Positions 13,101 through 24,203 of a stretch of 64,000 nucleotides of DNA are shown here, in pieces. The notes beneath the pieces were generated by a model that saw only the letters and a list, made by a program, of their open reading frames with translations, searched no databases and was not told the origin of the DNA. The stretch is from Cyanoderma ruficeps. Its lineage: Eukaryota > Chordata > Aves > Passeriformes > Timaliidae. The DNA is taken from the NCBI GenBank assembly GCA_008694505.1, contig VZDJ01000049.1:2041676-2105675 (forward strand). Direction: 5' to 3'. Each line of letters starts with the position of its first letter. Positions within the stretch are counted from its first letter, which is position 1. Position numbers and translations under genes: made by a program.

Positions 13101-14715
13101 CAGTCTCAGACCTGGTTCCCAAGCAGAAAGTTTCAACCTTCTTCACCTTGCAACAGAAACCTGACTTGGAGCGCAGCGTGGTGCTTTCAGGATGGATTAG
13201 TGGATAAAGGCCGTGCTTTCAGGATGGATAAAGACATCAATATAAACAGAGAGGCCACCAAAGAACTCATCATGCCCATGCCAACAGCCTGGCCCGGGCT
13301 GGAACTCAATGCCGAGCTTTCCTAAGGGACTGAGAGCACTTCCTCTGTTTTCCACACATCCCTTCCTCCCCTGGACAATGCCGGGCACGGCAGGAAAAGG
13401 AAGCACATATGGTTTGCACTCCATGACGGATCTCTGCAAGGAAAGGACACAGGGAGGCTGTGGGGCTCTCAAGGACCCTCTCACAGCAGGAGTTTTCAAC
13501 AGAAGCAGGGTTGTGTGTCTTTACAATATATGGCATTATGCAGCCCCAGTCAGTGTCCTCTGCCTGCTGACTCCTGCGTTTCAGTGGGACTCCAATAAAT
13601 GCAGTTGATGGCCCGAGATGTTCCACGGGGAAATAAAAAAGGATAAACTACCAGCATTTGGAATGTTTGTGGGGCAGCAGTTCGTCTTAGCAAGGTGTAT
13701 AATGAGATTTCCAATAAACCATCACCCAGAGAAATGAGACTCTTTCTCTTCTGTGATACCAGCACAAGTGGTCACACAACTCACGTGAGAGCCCACATTT
13801 GGGCATCTGCACATCCCATAAAGATCAGCTTGAGACAGAATGCAATTTAGCCATTAAAAACATCAACGTTGGGTCTTTTGTTTATCTGAGGCGCAGCAAC
13901 GTTGCGCTTGTGAAAATAAAACACACGGTCCATCTTCCAAGATTATCATCGCATAAAAACCAAGCCTGAGTTCGTTTGCTGCCTGCCTGGGGCTACGTTT
14001 GAAAATGTTTAAAATGTATTCCTGACTTGTCCCAGTTAAAGATCTTCACCCGTGTCATTTACCCAGCTGATGTGCGGTCTGGGCTACTGGGCTACCACGG
14101 CCAAACAGCCGAGTGCCATGGAAAAACACCACGAGAAACAGAAATTGTGCCTGCCTCTTGGCTGCCCGTGCAAATCTGCAGCCGACAACCCTGCTGGAAA
14201 ACTGCATTGCTACGTCGCTGTCAGCCAGAATCACGGTTTAGAATGGAGAGTGGGAACAAGGGGGCCGAAAAAATGATCATTTTGAGAGGTCTTTGGTGTC
14301 TCTTTTGTTTCCACACTGTATTTAAAGACAATCTGGAGTCAGGTGCCAAACGGGCAGCGGGTTGGCTTGGTGGCGGCTCAGGCGAGCGCCGCTGCCAAAA
14401 GCTTTATCGGGGTTTTGGCATCACCACCCAGCAGCAGCTCAGGCTGCATCCCTGAGGCTCTTTGTCATCCTAAAACAGCGCCTGAGGAAGGAGAGCATCG
14501 TAGCCATTCCCTCTTCTACTTCATAAGGCTCCTCGTGGCTGGAATGAGGCGTTTTGACTGAAAAGGCAGGGAAAAGGCACCTACTGCCCACACTGGAAGC
14601 AGCAAAGAGCACAGGCAGCACTCGGAGCCGGGGGACAGACTTAAAATGCACCGGCCATGAAGCACAGAAGGTGCTCACACACGATTGGGGATGCAAGGAT
14701 GCTCCCCGAGGCTCC
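10112..14715. other. Intergenic, upstream of the ZCCHC14 promoter
   Basis: No gene was recognised. GC-rich patches near 10970-11650 carry long overlapping open frames on both strands (10201-11013 minus, 10563-11372 plus), but these have no family resemblance and look fortuitous. A short direct duplication of about 18 bp occurs near 13181 and 13213. Two CAACGTTG palindromes lie at 13864 and 13897. In mammals the divergent neighbour of this gene is JPH3, but no junctophilin exon is visible here. Confidence 0.5.
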
Positions 14716-14936
14716 TCTCCAGCCTGCAGGGGAGGACAGGAGGCGCGGACCCAAACCCGTCAGCTCTGCGGGGTCAGCGGGAGCAGAGCAGGGCACAGCT
14801 GTGCCCTGAGCGAGGTCATCGCCCCTCAGAGACCCCCGGGGCAGCGGCGGCCCCTCAACACCCGCGGGCGACCGCACACAAAAGGCGCCGGCCCCCCACC
14901 TTCCCTCGTATTTAAGAACTCCTGGACCAATCAGCG

Positions 14937-14941
14937 CCAGG
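14937..14941 (+). promoter_or_regulatory. CCAAT box 1 (NF-Y type)
   Basis: Reads GACCAATCAGCG, matching the extended NF-Y consensus, immediately before a GC box (GGGGCGGGGC). It is the first of three same-strand CCAAT boxes upstream of the coding start. Confidence 0.7.
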
Positions 14942-15026
14942 GGCGGGGCTCAACCGAGAGGATTGACAAGCCCCCGAGACCCCGCTCCCAGGAGCGCGGA
15001 GGGGGCGGGGAGAAGCGCGGTCGCAG

Positions 15027-15031
15027 CCAAT
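15027..15031 (+). promoter_or_regulatory. CCAAT box 2 (NF-Y type)
   Basis: Reads AGCCAATCG, 90 bp after the first box. A GGGGGCGGGG GC box lies about 20 bp upstream. Confidence 0.7.
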
Positions 15032-15056
15032 CGCCGTTGGAGGGAGGGCGGTTCGG

Positions 15057-15061
15057 CCAAT
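15057..15061 (+). promoter_or_regulatory. CCAAT box 3 (NF-Y type)
   Basis: Reads GGCCAATCAGCGG, exactly 30 bp after the second box and in the same orientation. This is about three helical turns, so the two boxes face the same side of the DNA. Confidence 0.7.
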
Positions 15062-15286
15062 CAGCGGCTCTGGGGGGCGTATCCCGCCGCGGGGTCAGGC
15101 CGGGAGCGAAGGCGCCCATCGCTCCGTGTTCCTCCCGCTCCGCTCGCGGCCGAGCCTCCTCACCGCGGGATCCCTCCGCCTGCGCGCAGCGGCCGGCGGG
15201 GTGTGCGCGCGGCTCCGTGCCCCTCCGCCCGGGAGGGATTATTTCCCGCGGTCGCGGCGGCGGGGCGGCCCCGGCGGGGCCGGGGG

Positions 15287-15334
15287 ATGGAGGCACCGGG
15301 CGCCCGCCGGAGGGACGGAGGAGCCGCCCCGTGA
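15287..15334 (+). CDS. Candidate upstream ORF in the 5' UTR (15 codons)
   Basis: An ATG in a fairly good context (G at -3, G at +4) opens a 15-residue frame, MEAPGARRRDGGAAP, ending in TGA 184 nt before the main start. It lies downstream of the CCAAT boxes and so is probably within the 5' UTR. uORFs of this kind commonly lower initiation at the main start. No evidence of translation can be read from sequence alone. Confidence 0.4.
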   Translation: MEAPGARRRDGGAAP

Positions 15335-15518
15335 GGGAGGAACGGGAGCGCAGCGGCCTCCTCGGGGCCGCCGGCGGGCGGGGACCCCGCGGCCAGGCCG
15401 CGCCTCAGCGCTCGGGCCTGCGCCGCCCTCAGCGGGGCCCGGCCCGGCCCTGCCCGCCCGGGGTTGCCCCAGGCCGGGTGTGCGAGCCCCGGCCGGGGCG
15501 TGCTCGGCGCGGGGCACC

Positions 15519-16082
15519 ATGGTGGAGAAGCGGTGCCCGCGGCTGCAGCGGGACGGCGTGTACCGCTGGTTCTCCGAGCTGCCTTCCCCGCAGCGCGTGG
15601 AGTTCCTGTGCGGCCTCCTGGACCTGTGCATCCCGCTGGAGCTGCGCTTCCTGGGCGCCTGCCTGGAGGACCTGGCCCGCAAGGATTATCACTCCCTGCG
15701 CGACTCCGAGATCAAGGCCAACAACCCCGCCGACCTGGGCAGCCTCACCAACCTGACGGACGAGGTGGTGCGCAGCAAACTCCTGGTGTCCCTCGCCCTG
15801 CTCGGCTCTGCCCACCGGGAGGCCGCCGGGGTCCTGTTCCGCACCCTCACCCACATCGACTCGGTCATCAACAACTACGGGCTGCAGCTCAACGAGGGCC
15901 GCACGGGGGATGAGTTCCTGTTGCTCTTCACCATGGCATCCAACCACCCGGCGTTCAGCTTCCACCAGAAGCAGGTGCTGAGGCAGGAGCTCACCCAGAT
16001 CCAGAGTCTCATGGCCAGCACCGGCAAGAATCCCAGCACCTCTACCCTCAACACCATGGCAACCTATCCTGGCTGCCATAAG
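15519..16082 (+). CDS. ZCCHC14: ZCCHC14 coding exon 1
   Basis: Codes for residues 1-188, from [17 protein letters not shown] to ..YPGCHK. The donor is AAG|GTGGGT, phase 0. The part up to about residue 165 is the conserved N-terminal region of ZCCHC14-type proteins. The last about 23 residues ([16 protein letters not shown]..) are a linker that differs from the Gly-rich linker of mammals. An internal ATG at 15933 (Met139) also has a strong context and corresponds to the start of the shorter form annotated for mammals. Confidence 0.96.
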
Positions 16083-19000
16083 GTGGGTATCCTTGCTTTT
16101 TGCACGCTGGAATGGCACCGGGCTGTGTCTTCGGCTCTCATTTTAAACCGTGCTTTAGCACGGTGGTAAATGGCAGCCTCAGAGGCTGGCAGTGGGTTGA
16201 TGATGGGGATGGTCGGCTGAGGGCACAGGGACAGGATGGATGGAGTTTTTACGAGCTTGTGACATTTAAAAGGGAAGGGGTTCACAAGCAGATCAACAGC
16301 AGCAATGTAAACCTTCTCTGGTTGCTTCTCAAAGCATCTGCTGGGAGAACAGTCCTGCCAGCTGCGTGGAAAACCAGTGATTCAGGAAGGGAAATAAATG
16401 CATCTCTAGATAAAAGCATCTGTTTGAAAGTTCCCCCCGGAAAAAGTTGGAAAGGAGGAGTAGCTGTCCAGTGGCAGAGCATCTTTGTGCGGCTGGGTTT
16501 TGTTTAGACGGATGTGATGGCAAACGTTTGGAGCTGCTGGTGTTAAGCTAAAAGAAACGTTGTCGTTTTCTGTCACTCTGCATCCCTCGGGTGTCGATCC
16601 CGGTGTCGGGGTTCACCGTCATTAACTTGCTGTTCTTTCGTTCAGCCGCCAGCACTTGGGCCAGACGGGCAGGTTTAAAGACGTGCTGTAAGTCATTGGA
16701 TATGTGACGGCTTAATTGCTCTCAGCCCGCCGCAGATCGGGGAGCCCAAGTGTCTTTCTGCCCGATTTTAACCCGCTTGAAAGTTCAATCTAAGCACCAG
16801 CTTAGAGGGTGCCTGGGAGAAGTTAACAGGCTGCAGCCTTTGAGGATGAGTGGATGGTGTGCTGGTCTGCTCTTGGGAAAGGTGGGGACTGCCTAAAAGC
16901 TGTGAAAACCCCAGTGTTGGAGGAACAGCCTCAATAAAGCTGTTTCTGAGGGCTCAGTAGAGATTTCACCAAGTTGAGTGTTGAATTCCAGACTGAGACA
17001 GAAATCTGGGCACGGTCTTCCCCTGAATACAAATTCCCTTCCAATGTCATGCTTCTTGAAACGCCTCTGCTTTGTAAAATTGAGATGTGTTCAACTTCAC
17101 ATTTTTCTTATTCTTCCCTTCCTGTCTTGTGCCTGTTCCTCACCTCGTGTAGTAAGGGGAAAGAACAAGGTATGAGAGAGCCTCTTCATCCAGCTGAAAC
17201 CTCCATGTGGATAAAATATAGCTGGAAGGAGTGTTTCACACAGGATGTAGAAGGGTATAATTAAAATCAGAAAAAAAACCTTCAGATACTTAACTGCTTG
17301 CAGCTTCCCTTATTCAAATAATGGAGTGACCCTGGGTTGGAAAGGAAACACTGTAAATCATGTCCAAGTTCCCCCCAAAATAAGACAAGCAAAAAAAAAA
17401 AAAAAGATAAAATCAGGCAGGCAGGAAGGTTTTTTTTCTGAGCTGCAGGATTTATGGAGCTGAAAAACTCCGGCACTATTTATGTCAATCTAAGATGGAC
17501 GAAGAATCCATCCTGCCATTTTTCCTGCCAGGAATAAGGCAGCCAGGATCGTTTGATTTTTCTCTTTTTCTGAGCTCGCCGAAGGGTTGTCTCTTTAAAA
17601 AGCACATTTTTAGAGAAATCTGCGTTGAAGAATCTCGGTTGCTAAGTACAGAGTAGTGAGAGGGAACACAAAGGTGACTTTGCCTTCTCAGTCTCTGAAT
17701 GTGCATTTTGTTCGAAGTGATGCAAATTTCCTTAAGATTTTTGTTTTTGTTGTTGCTCTTAACTGGGTAATTCTGCTACTTTTAGAGTGAGCAGTTGGCT
17801 TCAACCAGGAGTTGGATGAAGCAAGTGGAAAAAAAACCAACAATGTCCTTCTCCATTCAGCCCCGTTTCAATATGCACAAATAAATTCCAGCCCCGAGTC
17901 CTTGTGGCGTTACCAAGTGATGTTGTGACAATCCTTGTGCTGTAAGATCACCTAGAAAAAAAAAACCCAACGTGGATGTGGAGAGAGAGAGAGTCAGTGC
18001 CCTGGGCTGCTGGTCTTGCTCCTTGGAACTGGGGGAGAATTCCCTCCCTGGTGCCAGCACTTTCTCGTGGCTCCTGTTGCTTTACTCCGGCGTGAGCTGG
18101 TGCTGGGAGCTGAGTGTCAAATGGGGGAATCCTGCTCCTCTCTGAGCTCGCCCTTAAGGAGCTGGAGAAATGCTCATCATTCGAGGTCCTGAAAACCTCT
18201 GGGGGAGCTGGGGTGGTGTGGGTGTGGGATGGGTTGCAGACGGGGAGGTGTTTGTGACCTGGCTGAGTTGCCCTCCAGCTTTCCCCTTGGGAGAGGGGGA
18301 ATGGGGTGTAACTCTTGTGTAACTGTACCTGCCCTGCTGGTACAATTTCTGGTTTATGGTGAACTTGTTTAGTCGGGAGGTGCAGCAGGGGTGTGAGCAG
18401 TGCTCTTTGTTCTCCTGGCAGAACCAAATGGGAATGTGCTGCTTCTGCTTAGCCAGCCCCATCAGAGTATGTCCCAACCTGATTATTGGCTGGAACTTTT
18501 TCCAGAGGATTGGACCTAGCAACCCTTTTTCCATCTTCTCTTTCACATTTAACAGGGAAATATCTCAAGTTCAAAATGTGTTTTAACAGTGAAGAGACTG
18601 AGCAGTTGATACAAATTTACTGTAAATATTTCATGATTCCTCAAGTTGCTTTGGGGTAGGTGAACAGAGCTGAAGGTGATGCAAACTGCTTTTTGCTGTT
18701 TCCTTCTACTGTCTGCAGTTGCTGACTATGAGGAGGCTTGAAAGAGCTGCCCATGTATTTTTTTTTTTGTGCTTTTTCAGATGCTTCTTGTCTTACCTGA
18801 ATCTTAACTTTGCAGGAAAAGGTGGCTGTGGCTGCCTTTAAGTAGGTCAGTAATGATTAGATTGATGGTTTCTACCTGACGGTGTAAAATGAACATTTTA
18901 TGAGCAGGAGGGAAAATGCTGCCCTCTCTACATTGGACTCTGTGAGGATGGAATCATGGAATATTCTGAGGTGGAAGGGACCCACAAAGATGATTGAGTC

Positions 19001-22000
19001 CAGCTCCTGGTCCTGCTCAGGAGTCCCCCCTGGGCCTTTGGGCTCTGCTCCCAGGGAACAGGGACAGGAGGAGAGGGAACGGCCTCAGGCTGGGCCAGGG
19101 GAGGCTCAGGGTGGACAGCAGCAGGAATTTCCCCATGGAAAGGGTGCTCAGGGATTGGAACTGCCCAGGGAGGTTTGGATCCCCATCCCTGGAGGTGTCC
19201 CAGGAATTCCTGGAGGTGGCACTCAGTGCTCTGGGTGGGGACAAGGTGGGGATGGGGCACAGCTTGGACTTGATGGCCTTGGAGGTCTTTTCCAACCTCA
19301 GTGATCCTGTGATTCCTGCTGGAGTGGGTGGCAGATGGAAACACAAATCTGAGCTTGGATTCTGTGACCTACATGGATGCTGGACATCACAGTATTAATC
19401 TCTGCATGGTCTTTCCCTCTCAAGAACTCTGCTGGCAGGAACTCTAAGGACAGAACTTCAGAGCTAGGGGAGTTATTCATGAATCTGTCACTCTGTTTCC
19501 TGGAGTTGTTTCATCTCCTGGTTGAGGCCGTGCTGTAAAACCAGGGAAATAAGAGAATGCTTTGGGAGTCAGCACCTGCTCTGCCGTGACAGGAGCTCCT
19601 CAGTGCAGTCAGGGTGATGAGCTGTAGGTTTAGATCAGTTATTAGGATGGAATTCTGGGCTGTGAGGGTGGGCAGGCCCTGGCACAGGTGCCCAGAGGAG
19701 CTGTGGCTGCCCCTGGATCCCTGCAAGTGCCCAAGGCCAGGCTGGACAGGGGTTGGAGCAACCGTGGCAGGGGCTGGAATGAGATGAGCTTTAAGGTCCT
19801 TTCCCACCCAGAGCATTCCCCGATTCTGTGATGATGGCTCTGATCTGTGGGCTGTGGGCTCAGCTGCAGGGCCAGGGCCAGCAATAATCCCCCTGAGTGC
19901 AGTTGGTTTGCAGCTGAAGGGAAATCAGGGCGGTGACACCGTGCTTGTGTGGCTGTTTTGGGCTGGTATCTTGTGAATGGGAAGGAGGGTTCTTGCCCAG
20001 TCAGCTTCCAAATCCTGCCCCAATGGCTATTTCAGGTTTATAGCATAAGGTGCTATTTTTCACTGCTGCTAATTCCATAGGCCCCTCTAAAACTTCCCAA
20101 GAACTCAGGGCTGTGTATTGGGAGCCGTGGGGTTGCTCTGAGGGATCCATTTCAAACACCTTCACCTGTCTGCACTGTTTGCCTCAGGAGCATGAATGGA
20201 CAGAACTCCATTGAGAAATATCCTGATATTTTTATTTCACCAATGGAGCGATGAGTTATAAAAAACCATCACTTAACTTGCTGGGTTGAAACGGAGTCGT
20301 CAAGCCCTCCCAGAGACAGCAATGCAGCTATTAAGTGATCTGTGTCAGCTGCCTTTATGGCTTTTTTTTTGGGCTTTGTAGGGATAGAGTAAACCGTGAC
20401 AAACTTAATTTTTAGCCTCTTTGAGGGTATTTTGTGGATTCAGCAGATGACCACGTTGAGAGCAGTTGCTGGCTGGGATTGGAGGTGTTTACTCACTGTG
20501 TCAGGAGTTGCTATCTCAGAATGAGCTCACTTTCCCAAACCACATGAATCCAACCTCAGGAGCTTGGGGGACAAGTCTTGTAGCTTCCAGCTGGTGACAT
20601 TGCCAAGCCCTGCGTGCCTTTTGCACATCCTTTGAGAATTTTTGGGTACTCCAGGCAACATGGATTGCACACACACCTCTTGATATTCCACTTAAAAAAT
20701 GTGAGGCTTCCCCTTCTAGCTCTTTTCTTACTCATGGTTTCATTTGAAATGTGGGAAAATGCTTCAAACCTGCAATATTTTCAGAAATGAGCTTTACATC
20801 TAACGGAATCCTTGGAAGACAATGGTCTTGGGTAGAAACAATATTAATTAGCACCAAATTCACTTTGCTTAATCACATGTTGCACGATGAACTGGAATTT
20901 AGGAACCTAAACCAGTTTGCTTGGGAAGTGCACTGTGCACCCAAACATCAGGGACAGAGCAGCCAAAAAAATGTGTTGAGCTAATAATGATGATGTTTTT
21001 TCCATGAACTGTTTTCCCATTTACTTTTGCACGGGCTGAATGAAGCTTTTGTTTTAAGAATGTGTTCCACCTCACTTTTTAAATTCTTTTTTTTTTTTTT
21101 TTTACTAATTACCTCGTTATTGTTAGTTTCCAGTGAAGCAATGCTGAAGTGAGCCTCCTTCTCATGGGGGTAAAGATTCCTGGTGGAAGGTGTTGGATGT
21201 TTGGGGCCTCTTCCTGGCAGGGCAGAGCTCGGCTTCTTCTGTCAGCTTTGATATTCAAATACTCCACTCTCCTGTTTACTTGCTCTGGAGTGCTCTTTAT
21301 CCCTAGAAAAAGCAACTACAGTCCCAAGAACATAAATAAGATTTCTCAGAGCCCACAGAATTTTATTATAGAAATGCTGGATCTAATTTTTCCGTGGAAA
21401 CAAGAACCATTGTCGCGCTTCCGCTCGAATTTGACTTCAGTCTTGGAGCCAGCTGAATTGAAGCTGTTCCCTCCTGAGGTTTGAAATGGGTATTAATTCA
21501 AACAAAAAGATGTTGATATGGTTCAGATCTGTGTTTCTTTGTATGGGGTTTGTAATGAGCAAACTTGTAAATTCCTTGCTCTTGCCTCATGCTGAACCAG
21601 AACTTTCCCATTGATTCCATTGGGATAATTATCCAATAATCAGCCTTGGGAGGGATAAACATGTTACCAGGTGTTCAGGCTAACACAGAGTTTCAGGGAT
21701 TCAGTGAACAGCTGAAGTGATCCAGAAATAATCAGATCGGTTACTTAAGAGCAAGATCTTAATTTTAATTACAGACCTGCCAAGTCCTGATGACAAATAG
21801 TGAAAGTGAACACTTTTCAGGTGTATTATGAATTCTTCTCCAATGTCTTCTTCTTTTATCACCCTAAGTGGAAGAAAGAAGGACATTGAGAGGCTGGACG
21901 GTGTCCAGGGAAGGGAGTGGAGCTGGGAAGGGTTTGGAGCCCCAGGAGAGGCTGAGGGAGCAGGGAAAGGGGCTGAGCCTGGAGAAAAGGAGGCTCAGGG

Positions 22001-24167
22001 GGGACCTTGTGGCTCTGCACAACTCCCTGCCAGGAGGGGACAGCCGGGGGGTCGGGCTCTGCTCCCAGGGAACAGGGACAGGAGCAGAGGGAACGGCCTC
22101 AGGCTGGGCCAGGGGAGGTTTAGGCTGGATATTAGGAAAAAATTCTTCATTGCAGGGGTGTTGAGGCATTGGAATGGGCTGTGATGGAATCACCATCTGA
22201 GGAAGTGCTCAAAAAACATGTGAATGTGGCACTTGGGGATGTGCTATAGTGGTGATCATGGTTGGACTTGGTGTCTCAGAGGTCCTTTCCAACCCTAATG
22301 GCTCTGTGTTTCCATGATTCTGAGTGGTTTTATCACACTCAAGCCATTACTTGAGGGGATATTGAGAAGGGGAAGGAGGGAGAAATAGAATTCAGTGGAT
22401 TTGTGACCTGTCAGATAATTTTTTTGTGAGTTGTTGCAGAAGAGACAGGAGTGGTTGGCTTTTGGTGGCATCAGGTGAAGAAACAGGGTCACGTTTGTCC
22501 ATCAGGGCTGGGGTGTAGAGCAGCAGTGTCTGTTCCAAGGTCTGCCTAAAGCAGGGATTTGTTTGGATTTTGATGTGGTTCGAATGATTGGTTTGTAAAA
22601 TTCAGATCTGATGAGTCCGGTACCTCCACGATAGATTTATGTTCCTATTATTAACAGCGTTCACAATTCTTTAAGCAAAGGGCTTTTAGTGGAAATGAGT
22701 CTATAAAATGCAGCCCCTTATTTTGATCCATCTGTTCTCCTGAATTCGTGAGGAGCCCTGGAGCAGGTGTGTGATTGTCCCACAGTGTTTAAGTACCACA
22801 TGCCTCATTTCATTGCAGAGAGTCTCCCAGGACAGAACCATCTGATCCATTATCCATTAGCCCATTTCCCTGTGAATTGCCTCTTCACCCTTTGTGTTGC
22901 TCCTCTAGGAGAAAAGGTGTAATTTTTGTAGCTGTTCAAACATGGAGGCACCTGGCTCTTAAAGCTTATTTTGACTGTTGGAACCCACTGAATTTGAACA
23001 CAAACCAAACACTTCCAGCTGCATCCACATCCCAGTCCAACAAGGCAACTAAATGCGTGTGAATTGAAGTGGTGAGCGCTTCAGTGGGTGTGTGGAAAGT
23101 GGGGGGTGTTCCTGAGCCCTTCTTAAACATCCCCACGGAGGAGCCTGAATCTTCCAGAGGAGAAGGTTGGAATTTTCTCCTTCTGGCGGGAGAACAGTCA
23201 GGTGTTTGGGGATGTGAGGAAATGCAGGAGTGGTGTCTGAGGCTGAGGTTTCACAAGACTGAGAAGCAGCTCAGTCCTGCCCCTCCTGGGCTTGTCTCAG
23301 TGGATTTGGAATTCCACATCCCTGCCTTAGCTTCTCTTGTCTCCGACTTGGGTTTAGCCCGATGAACAATCCCATCCTGTGGTGTCAGGCTGACAGCTGA
23401 GTCTTGGCAATGCATTTTTATTCAAATTATTTCCAAACCTGAGTTTGCCCCTTTGGTGGGAATCAGCCTGAGCTTGCAGGGGCCACGTCCTTGCCATCCA
23501 ACCTCTCCTGGAGCATTGTTGCCAACGGGATAGCGCCATGTTAAAGACCTTGGTGTTAACCATGTCCTTGCCATCCAACCTCTCCTGGAGCATTGTTGCC
23601 AATGGGATAACGCCATGTTAAAGACCTTGGTGTTAACCACGTCCTTGCCATCCAACTTCTCCTGGAGCATTGTTGCCAACGGGATAGCGCCATGTTAAAG
23701 ACCTTGGTGCTAACCTCAAAGAAGCTGCTGTTAATACTCAGTAATACGAACCTGGCAGGACAGGAGTTGAGTGGTTTTTACCCTCTGCAGTCACTGCTCC
23801 AGTTCCTGAGCTCACTCACACATGTTACCTGCTCCTGGAGGGCAGTTTATGGCTAAAACCCTGTTTTTAAAGGAGAATTCAAAGCCAGGATGGACAGAAG
23901 CATTTCTCTGTGTGACTCTCAATTTATCACTGGCCATTGTTGAAAACATGGAAGAGTTTTCCTGTGTGATCAGTGGGAGAACGTGTTTGTGTGGCTTGGA
24001 GCTCCAGGACCTCCCTTAACTCCCTCATTGCTCCTGTATATTGTTTGCTTTTCCTGTGTAATACATGACCTAAATTTCTTACCTAACCAGCTACAGAAAT
24101 CCATATTTTTCTCCCTCAGATCCTGTATTATTGTTCCATGTGTCCATGGTGCTTTGGTGGCTGTGTT

Positions 24168-24203
<36 letters not shown>

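Larger units (their letters stand above)
14716..16060 (+). promoter_or_regulatory. ZCCHC14: CpG-island promoter of ZCCHC14
   Basis: The sequence changes abruptly to very high GC with dense CpG, and this continues through exon 1. It contains three CCAAT boxes in the same orientation (14937-14941, 15027-15031, 15057-15061) and GC boxes at about 14941-14949 and 15001-15010. A weak TATA-like TATTTAA lies at about 14910. This is the typical make-up of a housekeeping-type, dispersed-start promoter. The transcription start cannot be fixed from sequence; CCAAT boxes usually lie 60-100 bp upstream of it, which suggests about 15100-15170. That would give a GC-rich 5' UTR of roughly 350-420 nt. Its edges are approximate. 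Confidence 0.8.

Noticed and set aside
1..14715. Exons of the divergent neighbour (JPH3 in mammals)
   Set aside because: No MORN-repeat or junctophilin-like frame was seen on either strand; the intergenic distance is probably larger than this window.
15429..16118. A 229-codon minus-strand frame opposite exon 1
   Set aside because: A shadow of the conserved sense exon; no independent features.
23354..23679. Repeated short frames near 23.5 kb
   Set aside because: Products of the 77-bp tandem repeat, whose length is not a multiple of three.
24169..24201. T33 run as the tail of a processed pseudogene on the minus strand
   Set aside because: The flanking sequence resembles no known coding gene and no target duplication was found.
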